Below, piece after piece: positions 54,037-64,000 of a stretch of DNA of 64,000 nucleotides. The stretch lies in assembly GCA_030141605.1 (NCBI GenBank), contig JAQGDQ010002368.1, forward strand, positions 1 to 64,000, given 5' to 3'. This stretch comes from Tubiluchus corallicola (lineage: Eukaryota > Priapulida > Priapulimorpha > Priapulimorphida > Tubiluchidae). Under the pieces are notes generated by a model. That model searched no databases and was not told where the DNA came from. It saw nothing but the letters and a program-made list of their open reading frames with translations. Positions within the stretch are counted from its first letter, which is position 1. The number at the start of each line of letters is the position of its first letter. A program made the position numbers and the translations under genes.

Positions 54037-54648
54037 CAGTGGCGGCTCGTGTATAGGTACTGTAGTACTGCAGCACCTCCTGTTTTCACTCATTATTATT
54101 GATAATATTCAATATAAGTATTTTTTCTTTAGTTCTTTTTTTAATACTTGTGCAGAACCGGAGCACATGAGAGAAGTACAGTTTACTTCACAGCCCAAGC
54201 AACGTGGTGTTTGACAGTTGTGCACGTGCGGCCATGCGTACATGTCTGAGATAACACGCTGTACTCTACCGTCTGCTGCAAGGTAGAAAAATACTGTCTC
54301 TATCACAGTAACAGTTGCCACGTGCTCACCGTGTACTGTCATACTCTTGGATGTGGTAAAGTGCAAACATATGTGTGCTTAAAACATAAATTATTTAGTA
54401 ATGGATGCCTTGCATACCCAAGAAATAAGTTCTGTGACTGTAAGTGATCTACAACAACTTAATTTTTCACAGTTGTCTCTCCACGAGAAAGTTGCAGTTA
54501 AGAAAAGAGGCTGTTCAACACCTGATCTTCAAATATAACTACAACATTGAAATTACATATATTAATTACGTTTTACATAGTATTAAAACAATGGCTAAAA
54601 ATTTTCTGAAGCAGCACCCCCACTAATTTTTGTTACGAGCCGCCACTG
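54037..54648 (+). mobile_element. Non-autonomous hAT-like element, best copy
   Basis: A 612-bp element with 14-bp perfect terminal inverted repeats (CAGTGGCGGCTCGT / ACGAGCCGCCACTG) and an 8-bp flanking duplication GAAATAAG / GAAATAAA (7 of 8). CAG termini and 8-bp duplications are typical of hAT. It has only short frames, one of which (MDALHTQEISSVTVSDLQQL...) is shared with copy 1 and may be a transposase N-terminal relic. Confidence 0.8.
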
Positions 54649-54868
54649 GAAATAAAGTGAAAGCTAGTTGCAATGATGACAAAATGCAGTTTGTTCATTT
54701 TTTAGCTTATTTACTTTATATTACTGAATTTTTACAATTATCAAATTTTCTAAGGTAGTGTAATAATCTCACTGCTCTGAAAAAAACAAATCAACCTTTG
54801 AACTGTACTCAAACAGTGTTTTCTTTTGCTTTTTCAGTTTGATTTTAGAGAAATTCTGAGGCATCACA

Positions 54869-57800
54869 ATGTCGGCCACCAAAGAACTTGAACTAAACTT
54901 CAGTACTGCACTTCTAGTAAGCAAAAAATTATAACTAAAATTTGTTTGAGCTTATCTGCTAAGTATGTGACATTCTTATATTTTGTGTAACTTGTTTGTC
55001 GCTTCCGTAAAGTAGTCTTATTGGTAATACAATTGTATGTTGCTGCTTTAGCATGTAGGTTACATGTTGATAAAAATGCTCTATATTTTGTCTATAATAA
55101 TATAACTTACATTCTTTATGTCTGTCTGCAGTAATTGTAAATTATGTATTGAAAATCTTACTCATTACCTATATATTGTCCTGATTATGCCATTCTTACA
55201 ATATAATATCTTAGATAAAGTATTTTCTTTACTTCAAACTTATGTGAGCTTTTATAGCTTAACTGTTGAGTTACCTTACCTTACCTGGTGCTTTGCTAGT
55301 ATGTATAAACGAAGTTCTGCTGATTGAAACAAAAAAATTACATTTAAATTGCTTTATTTTTATTTTCTTATAGAGGCTGTTGTATGTATTAAGTACTCAT
55401 TAATGTGATTGTTTCATTATAAAACATGAATGATGCTCATAATATGTTTTTTGAAGTATCTTGACTAATTTATGACCACCATACAACAGTAAAGCACGTG
55501 ACCATCAAATTTTACAGTCTGGTGGTTTGGCAGGTCTGTCGGTGGATGTTACACTTTTTCCACTTGACACTATAAAGACTCGTTTGCAAAGTGCTCAAGG
55601 ATTCATTAAAGCTGGCGGTTTTCACCGAATTTACTCTGGTTTGGGATCTGCGGCAGCCGGGTCCATGCCAACAGGTAATTGTTTTGATTTTATTCCGTTT
55701 TTGAAGAAAAATGCGACAAATGGTTCTTTTAGTGTGAGATGTTTTGAGAGAGTTCAGACTGTACTTGAATGAAAAAACCAGATAAGATTGTGAGACAACA
55801 TGAATACGTCACTTACTATATAACTAGCGACCTTGTCATTATCTTTATCTATTATTAATGTGGCGAAACAAAGAAAGGCGAATTAGATACATTTGTGAGT
55901 TGTTACTTGTTTCTAACTTTCTGCGTTGTGTTTCAGCTGCCGTGTTTTTTTGTACATACGAGACGACTAAGACCGTTTCAGCACGCTACCTTCCAGCCAA
56001 CCTTTTGGTAGTGGGACACATGGCAGCTGCTTCATTTGGTGAAGTTGTGAGTATAGTTATATTTTCATTTTGTAAATTTCTGATTGTCTACTTAAGTTGT
56101 TGTGCAAAATCATTTTATGGTCTGGCAAGGTTCAAGTTTTACAGTGAGTTTACAGTGTACAAGTTTTACTTATACAGTAAGTTTTCGCTTAACATCTCCC
56201 TCTTTAGTGACATTTCATTTTAAAAACTCTTAAAATTAATGCGACATTAAAGTTGACTTTGGCTTAACTGGTGCATTTGACTTTTGCTGTAAATTCGCAC
56301 TAAATTTGACTGCAATGAGAGGTTGACCCTTCGTAGACTTCCTCGGTGCCACAAAAACATTTGGCAGAATTCTTTTTTGTTAGAACCATGTTGCTTTGGA
56401 AATCTCTTCCTTCTCATGTTGTTACTGCTCCTACTTTGGCTTCTTTTGAAACCCCTTTATCGATTTATGATTTCATTGCTTTTTGTTGTGGTCTCCAGAA
56501 TTCTGATGTACATACAATTTATAAATATTTATTTTGCAACAGTTACTAACAATTTAAAATGGTCTGACTGTGCAGTGACTAAAATTTTTTCTCTTCACGT
56601 GTTTATGATTATTGATCATAAGTTAGATTAACACTTTTATTGCATTAAACTATGGGGCTCCTTAATTTGCTTTCTTAAAGTCTGTGTGGCTGAAATTTTG
56701 TGCATCTCTTGATTGGAAACTATGTGTCTTGTTAATGCCTATTGCTCCAGCACTTTACCTTTTTACATTTAATATGTTTTGTTATTTTGTTAAAAGTGCA
56801 AATAAAATACAGTTCATTTCAACATTTGACACCTTTTTCTCATTTAATGAAGCATGTTTCTTTTTAGCAACATTTTTCGACTTTGTTCAAAGCAATTTTT
56901 GTTTCAACATCAACTTTGTTAGCTAATTTAAACGACTAAAACAGCTTTTCTTGCAATATTTTGTTTTCAAAACACTTCTAGTGATGTACAATAGCATAAT
57001 ATGCCAATTGTTTTTGCTTCTCGACACACTGAATGCTAACATGTTTGTACTGGCAATTGTGCCTGAGTGAAAGTGTATGCATAGAAATTCTGCCTGCATC
57101 CTGTAGCTATTGCAACTAGTATCTAGACAAAATTGTCCCAAGGCCACCTGACATTTTAGATGCAGTGTTTAACTGCTAATTAAGGGCTTTAAAGTTAACA
57201 AGAGAGAAGCTGGCATAGATAAGATAGGTTTTCCAAGTAAGCAGAAAGAAATTCAACAGTAATAATATGGATATAGCTCATAAAACATTTACTTTATGTG
57301 AGTTAAACATTATTGCTTTTTGTTATGTATCTCAGTGCCTTTACATTACACCCTATAGAAGTCATGCTTCATTTAATGACTTTTCGCTTAACATTTTTGT
57401 GGAATGCATCAGTGTCATTCAGCAAAGACTTATACATCGAACACTTTATCCCACCAACTTGTTACCCTTCAACATTGAATTATTGTTAGTCAATATTTTT
57501 TATCGTGGAATCTGTTATTAAAGGACTGTTTAGAGTTATTTCATCACGTTCAGACCCCCATTTCAGGGATTGGTCTAGTTGATGAAACTTTTTATCAGTC
57601 ACTAATGTTTACAAATCACATGCTTCGAAGTAAAAACATATTTAAAAAAGGAAAAACTATAGCTTATCACTAAGAAGTTGTCTGAAATGTTAACTTATAC
57701 ATGAGGTACTAAACTAGCTGTCCAGATAGGAAATTAAGAATCCCTATGTATATCATGCGCCTGCTATATTATTGCGAGATAAGAAAATAAGCAGTAGAAC

Positions 57801-60800
57801 TATAAATGCTAATGTGTAAACCACTAAAATTAAATCAAATCTTGCACTTGTGTGAGTAGGCTTTTTGTTGAATTCGTTGTGTATTGCTGATGTATGTTTA
57901 GCGAAAAAATAAACCTGGAAGTTTCTTTCAACAGATGGCCTGCTTGGTTCGAGTTCCTGTCGAAGTTGTTAAACAGAGAGCTCAGACATCTCATCAAGCT
58001 AGTTTACATGTGCTGCGGGCAACCTTATATTCAGAGGTTAGTGCTAAAATTATTGCCCTTTTTGTTAATTTTCTTTTTATTGTGTTTTTATTATTCTTTC
58101 TTTAAAAAATCCAGGTATTTTGATCCAGGTATTTAAATCCAGGTAAAAAATCCAAAAATGATACTGCCAATCACGAACTAACTTACTTTTCCTCAGACAG
58201 ACAAATAGACCAAAGACAACACTAATACTAAGTAGGAAAAACTGGAGACAATAACTAACTAATCTAAACCATAATGCACATTTGCACGCATATGTATATG
58301 CGGGCCTGGAAAATCTTACCGGACTGACGGACGTAGTCCATGGGACATTTCTTCTTGCAGAAGGACACAATTTTTCTTATAGTATTTTTTCTCAAAAATT
58401 TAATGGCAAAAGTTTCAATTTTTTCCTCTATTTATTAGTAATAACAACAAAAAATGTTCTATATTCTAATACTCATCAAAATTACAATGTAATTATTACT
58501 TGAGGTAATATTTCTTGTGCACCTGCATATGCTGCAATTTGTCCCTATGTATTGCCTATTGTGTCGTATTCAAAAACTTGGCAGCGTCAGAACTTGCAGG
58601 TATATTGTATGCACATAATAATTATAGAGTAATTGTAACTGAACTATTATATTAACGATTTAGTTCTATAAGCAGGTGGCTTGCTCCTATAAAGATAAGA
58701 TGTATTGATTTTTGCAGTAACCCAGTTAACTTTCCAAGCCTCATCAATGGTCGGTGTTAAAGTTCACATCATAATAAGTATTGTCTACTGACTCTTTGAG
58801 TTGTGGTTGGCTTCAAATTATACTATTACAGTTAACGTAGCAACTAGTCTTGCCACCTAGTTGCCAACCAGTACAACTTATGTGCTAATATCTTAAAGAT
58901 ACTTCACCGCATTATTTTAGCACTCTAAAGAACTTCCTATAGTAGTTAAGCAACATCAGACACAAAAAGTGCCTAGATGGGTGAGATTTTTTTCAGAATT
59001 ATTGATTGAAGTTGTGTCCTAGCAAAGCGATAGTACCTGTGAGCCAAACAAAATAAAGGGCTCCTTTCTTAGTATAGTTCTAAGAAATTTTGTGAAACTA
59101 TATTTAAGGTAAGACAAAATTATCTTTCTAAGCATCAGAGTTTTGAATTTCTTAACTCCACATGTTTTTGGTGGGTATATAAACTACTAATTATTATTAT
59201 TATTATGAGTGAGTGTGTAATAACAACTGAAATAGTGTTTGAAGGTAGCAATTGTATTAGCAATGCGAATACATGTAAGTGGTGAAAATTGCAATAAAAT
59301 TGACTTTTTAGAAGTCCAACTTTTTAAATTTTCATGGGGCTCTGTGACCCTACGGTTCAAAGTTTCGTGCTTGCTTTCAAAGCAGGTCTCTGTTCGCATA
59401 GCTGAGTCATGGTTCTTTTTCTAAGCAATGGAAAAATTGATATAACATGTGAATAATTATAATAATCTTTGTTATGTAGAGTTTGTTGACAACAGTCCGT
59501 GATATAAGCTCTTGACTTCATGTTAATTATCGATTGGCTGTCGTTATACCAAAGATTATTATTACTATTAAAAGATTACTATTAGTGTCAATGTTGTAGT
59601 CATCATTTTCGTCGTTATAGTAAACCTTGCTAATTTTATTGAAAATTTATCGATTTTGATCCACCCATTTTAGGCCATATTTAATTTACCAGGTCACTTT
59701 TATTACCTAGTGTAAGCTTATAGTATGCTTGTACATGGGACATTGCATTTGTTTCAGGGATTTAGAGGATTATATCGAGGTTACCTTTCTACAGCAATAC
59801 GTGAGGTGCCTTTTTCTTTTATTCAATTTCCAGTGTGGGAATTTCTGAAGGTGAGCATGGTTTTTTGTCTTTTTATCCGAATCATTGTGTGTTTCATTTC
59901 TTGACAGATAAAAAATTGTTTAGTTAACTCACGCCAAGACATCAAAGCAGCTTCCTGTGCACTAGGACCATAGTTATAAGCTATGATTAGCAATGGCTGA
60001 GTGCCAGGCTGTAATCCTTGGCTAATTTTCAACAGCTTTCTATGTCATTGCTTCAAAAATTTATTGATGTCTTTTAGCTACTTAATTGATGCTTGGTAAT
60101 TATTAATTTTGGTGATTTAATTGTAAACAATTTATTTTCATAAAATTTTTGTAAGGGTTTAAATTCTTTGTCATAATTACATTTCATTTCAGTCTTCTTG
60201 GACTGAACAGCAGGGATATGCTGTCTATCCGTGGCAATCGTCAATCTGTGGTGCTCTGGCAGGAGGATTTGCAGCAGGACTGACAACACCTCTTGATGTA
60301 GCTAAAACCAGGATTATGTTAGCTAACGTACGCATTTGTTGTTTTTCTTCATGTCTGATATTTTAGTAGTTTACATAGTGATTAATTTGATTAATTATGA
60401 TTGAAGGGTTGTTGTCATTGGTTGTTAAATATGGAGGAATTTTTCTTCGTGTACGGTTTTTTTAGTAAGCAAATTCCGAAATGTAACGTTAGTGTGTTAG
60501 GCGCTTATGTGAACTTAGTAATTAGTTAGTAAGAAAACTAATTAATTAATTAAGTAAGCAAGTAATTAGTAAGGGGTTATTCTCATTGATTGTTAAATAT
60601 GGAAAAATTTTTCTTTGTGTGGTTTTTTTAGTAAGTAAATTCAGTAACGTAACTTTAGTATGTTAGGCTTATGCGAACTTAGTAGTTAATTAGTAAGAAA
60701 ACTAATTAATTAATTAAGCAATTTATTAGTAAGGGGTTGTTCTCATCGATTGTTAAGTATGGAAGAATTTTTCTTTGTGTGGTTTTTTTAGTAGGTAAAT

Positions 60801-61621
60801 TCAGTAACGTAACTTTAGTGTGTTGGGCTTATGTGAACTTGGTAGTGAATTTCAATTTTCTCAGATTATAGACAAAGCTGTGTACTTCACTGCATTTCAG
60901 GTTGTTGAACAAATCTTACACATTCCTAGTATTTTAAGAATAGAAATTTGCAAGTTAGAGTACTTGTTTCTTTTTTTAGAAAGACAGTTTTCTCGCCCAT
61001 GCAAGGATAGATCAAGTTATTCTTCATGTGTTTCGGGAGAAAGGACTTAAAGGGTAAGCCATGGTGCTCTTTGTGTGAAGTGCTAACCATGGTAAAATAA
61101 GCTTTCTGGTATACTTGAATTCTTCAAAAGTGCCACAATTATGAAAAGCTTATTCTTATATTGAATTTGGCTAAATGAGCTCTGACTGCAGGAATTTCCG
61201 CGTCTATGATATGGTCTTATTTCTGAAATATCAAATAACAATCAATTTGTAATAATTGACCTTTTCTATCTATATCGCATGAATGTAAGCTTGGAGTTGA
61301 ATAGCTTCTATCTGAATAACAAAAAGCTGAACATGTACAAAAAATCCTGCTCGTCTACAGTTTTCTGTTGATCTATTTACTATATTCGAATTTTATTGCT
61401 AGTTGAAAAACTTAAAAACAGACCACTGAGCAAGGTGGTAGTTCAGTTAGTCTGGCATGATAATGTGTTTCTTGATTTTGTTGTTATAATACATTAATGT
61501 ATTTTTACCTGGTTTTAGTTTATTTGCTGGAATTCTCCCTCGCGTTACGTGGATAGCAGTTGGTGGAGCTATTTTTCTTGGTGTGTATGATCTAGTAAAA
61601 ACAAACTTGGATGCATTGTGA
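54869..61621 (+). CDS. SLC25A26: Mitochondrial S-adenosylmethionine carrier
   Basis: An inner-membrane carrier that imports S-adenosylmethionine in exchange for S-adenosylhomocysteine, supplying mitochondrial methylation. Eight exons, 54869-54916, 55518-55674, 55937-56046, 57935-58036, 59758-59850, 60193-60327, 60980-61053 and 61519-61621, join in frame with GT/AG borders to 273 residues (human 274). Three mitochondrial-carrier repeats with signature strings [22 protein letters not shown] and [12 protein letters not shown]. Also [42 protein letters not shown] and [24 protein letters not shown], which closely match the SAM carrier subfamily. The ATG is in the first exon, 16 codons before the first intron. 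Introns hold a LINE fragment and a tandem repeat. Confidence 0.95.
56340..56560 (+). mobile_element. LINE reverse-transcriptase ORF, C-terminal relic
   Basis: The frame reads [20 protein letters not shown]... then [15 protein letters not shown]. This resembles the usual C-terminal end of CR1/L2/Jockey-type ORF2 (FFSVRTxRLWNSLP...APSLxxFKxxL). It is 5' truncated, with frame breaks upstream. It lies in SLC25A26 intron 3. Confidence 0.6.
60403..60855. repeat. About 160-167-bp tandem repeat, 2.6 units
   Basis: Units begin near 60406, 60573 and 60733 (GGGTTRTTSTCAT-like), each with GTGGTTTTTTTAGTAAG-like and AACTAATTAATTAATTAAG segments. It lies in SLC25A26 intron 6. Each unit carries a TTTTTTTAG that could act as a decoy acceptor before exon 7. 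Confidence 0.8.
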
Positions 61622-62911
61622 TGTCAGGTGGATAGGAAGGAAATGAGTAAACAACTCCCGGTGCATTTTCCTAACATGAGTATGTTAATTTACTTCCACT
61701 CTCACTGTTTTGTCTCCTTCTTTGCCCTTCACTTTATGGGGATTTTTTTCTGAGAAGTCTTAAAATTAATTTGTAATACTGTAAGTGTTTTTAATTTTGT
61801 ATTTTTCTCATCATTTGTAACATTGTTGAGTTAGCTAGCTTTTCAACATAATTTTTTCACTGCGTTAAAGAACAATTATGCATTCTTCAGTAGACGTGTG
61901 TGTACAGACTGTACACTGCATCAGTTCACAGCCTGACTGTTTTTTTATAGTCATGAATTTTTTGTGATAAGCTCGTATTTAGAGAGCAAGCCTAAATTTC
62001 ATTCTAACTGGTTCATGTCCAGATGGACTGATTTGGATTTTTTATCAAGTGAATCGTTTCTGCTAAATGTAGGACACTTCAGCAAGTGATTATTGTCTCT
62101 GCTTGTTCTTAGTGCCAGCATTTTTCCATTGACAGAAGTATTTGTTTTGGATTTTTTTGCTTGGATGAACCAATTTACATCTTTAGTCAAACAGAAACAG
62201 TTAGCCCACAAGGCTTGCACTATTCTTTTCTGTTTGCCGAAAACAAATATATTTTCCCGCTTCTCGTTCTGTATTCTTTAAGTTGATTCTTATGTTTTAC
62301 AGCACTTGCCACTAGCAGTCAAAATGAATGCTGCCAGGATAACAGCCAGTCAATGAACCAGACAGGTCCCATCCACAAAATGAATTACCCTTTTAAAGTA
62401 TGATGGTGCATAAGTCTTTGTACATTATCACACCTGCTTTGAGAGTGCTGCTTTAGGACGTGAAAAACATGCACATTTTGATAAGCAAATTCTGTGATAA
62501 TAAATGCTAAGATTGTCTAGCTTCTATAAATTTACTAGTTTTTCAAGTTTACTTTGTAGGTTCTTTTTGATGTCATATTATAAGTATGTAAAGTAATAAC
62601 CAAATGGAATTTTATTACTGAAATTTGTGGAATATTTGCTTCGTTTTAAATTTAATTTCTAGTCTCATGGCTTTTATTTTGTTTTATACTAGATACTCCT
62701 GTTTCTTTCCATTTTGGATAGAGTGAAAACTGCTAGCCAACTTCTTAGATACAGAAGTGGAAAACTGTTAGAACAGGCAGGGTGCTGTTTTTACTTGACA
62801 AACACATAAGTTGATCAGTGCTCACAAGTGTGTCTGGTATGGGTCTTTCGAGAAACAGAAACATTCATACACTAGATTTAGCACACTTTTTAAAAGTTCC
62901 TGCATAAAAAA

Positions 62912-62961
<50 letters not shown>

Positions 62962-64000
62962 CTTATTTTATTTTCCTCTATTTGCAGGTAAAAAATAATT
63001 TTTAGGGTTTTTAAGCAAAACCAGAAAATTATCATTGAAACAACATATCCGTTGTTGAGTGAGAAAAGCAGAAATCAGTGGTAAATGTTTAGCATTATGA
63101 TTGGTAAATAGCTGCAACAGTAAGATATTAAAACATAGTAAACTTAACAAAATTTGAATGTACATTTTGGCAAGCAATATACTACGTAATTAGTTCTTTT
63201 GTTCATTACTATACATATGTATGAAATATTTGCAGAGCAGTAAAATTAAAGCAACGAGTTAAAATTAGTTTTCAAGCCTTGTCCATATGGAGCACCAAGG
63301 AACACAGATCTTTTATAAAATAATATTGCCTGAAATGAGAGTCAGATTATGTAATGTAAAGAATATTAAAGACACAAATATTGTACCATTATACATAACA
63401 CAGTTGATAAAAGCAGTCTCGTAGATTATTAAGTAAAAATCAGGTTTTGTTACTTTTCAAAAAAAATGGTTAAAAATTACATAGTGGCTTATATAGTGTT
63501 GGGTGTATAAATGATGGAAGCAATAAAATGCTCACTGTCATTGGAATTGGACAGATATTGTTTACTATTGAACATTCAATACTTGCCTGATAAATTGTAA
63601 TGAAATTCTTTTTGTAACTCTTAATGAAATATTTCTGTATTGTACTTAATGAATTTTGAGATAAAATTAGTGGCAAATAAAATGTATGTTCGATTATTAT
63701 TATTGCAGTCTATTTTTTCTTATTTTTGTTTTACGCATTGCCAAAGATTCTTTAATAATTGTTACAGTCTTTTATAGTCAGTGGCAAAAAAATAAACCCT
63801 GCGAATTAAGAATGGCCTGTTTTACACAAAGCTAGAATTATGATAGAACTATCACTACCAACACTGACAAAGATTATATAAACTCTGACAAAGGCTATAT
63901 AATCCACTAAACTATGGTCAATAATGCTCACATATCCCTCTTTGTGGCTTGGATTTGCATGTCCCAACAACAATGGGGTAAGGATATGCGTAGACATTTT
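61622..64000. other. 3' flank of SLC25A26, no further gene recognised
   Basis: AT-rich, with no supported exon. AATAAA near 62499 could end the SLC25A26 transcript. Confidence 0.45.
62914..62961. repeat. (ATT)n microsatellite
   Basis: About 15 uninterrupted TTA/ATT units. Confidence 0.95.

Noticed and set aside
57945..57965. tRNA B-box-like GGTTCGAGTTCC
   Set aside because: It lies inside coding exon 4 of SLC25A26 (encoding LVRVP), with no cloverleaf around it.

Overview
The window looks like nuclear DNA from an invertebrate animal. It is AT-rich and its genes are split by GT-AG introns. It encodes animal proteins (enkurin, an INO80 subunit, a Cezanne-type deubiquitinase, an LRR/EGF secreted protein) and carries many small transposons, minisatellites and microsatellites. 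The phylum cannot be fixed from sequence alone. There are no bacterial operons, CRISPR arrays or clear tRNA/rRNA genes. Gene models below were built by hand from splice signals, reading phase and family resemblance. Eight models have intact, in-phase coding sequence, although one of these (TAMM41) looks cut short. The ninth, the LRR/EGF gene, runs off the left edge.

Layout. 1-6275 (-): secreted LRR + LRRCT + Thr-rich + EGF gene with serially duplicated EGF exons, at least two of them decayed. 6276-9021: simple and tandem repeats, including a 42-bp minisatellite of about 30 units. 9022-12168 (-): TAMM41-like mitochondrial CDP-DAG synthase with no visible C-terminal half. Its introns hold two copies of an interspersed repeat, one split by a solo LTR with heat-shock-element-like motifs. 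12872-22711 (+): complete 10-exon serine carboxypeptidase (CPVL-like), divergent from TAMM41. 24451-27032 (+): F-box/LRR protein. 27843-31335 (-): INO80C. 33421-36684 (+): ENKUR, followed by a tandem copy of its last exon and 3' flank. 41157-44379 (-): OTUD7/Cezanne-like deubiquitinase with two A20-type zinc fingers. 49457-50980 (+): NDUFA9. 54869-61621 (+): SLC25A26, the mitochondrial S-adenosylmethionine carrier.

Function. These are unrelated housekeeping or cell-biological genes, not a pathway cluster. Three (TAMM41, NDUFA9, SLC25A26) act in mitochondria, but they are scattered and probably neighbours by chance.

The most unusual material is in the accessory DNA: an exon array decaying by frameshift, stop and splice-site loss; EGF exons whose 5' splice site is the first GT of a long (GT)n tract; a solo LTR with perfect HSE trimers just upstream of its TATA box; a retroposon 3'-tail family with a shared hairpin but different microsatellite tails; and a small hAT-type element family. 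I did not find an obviously new multi-gene system.
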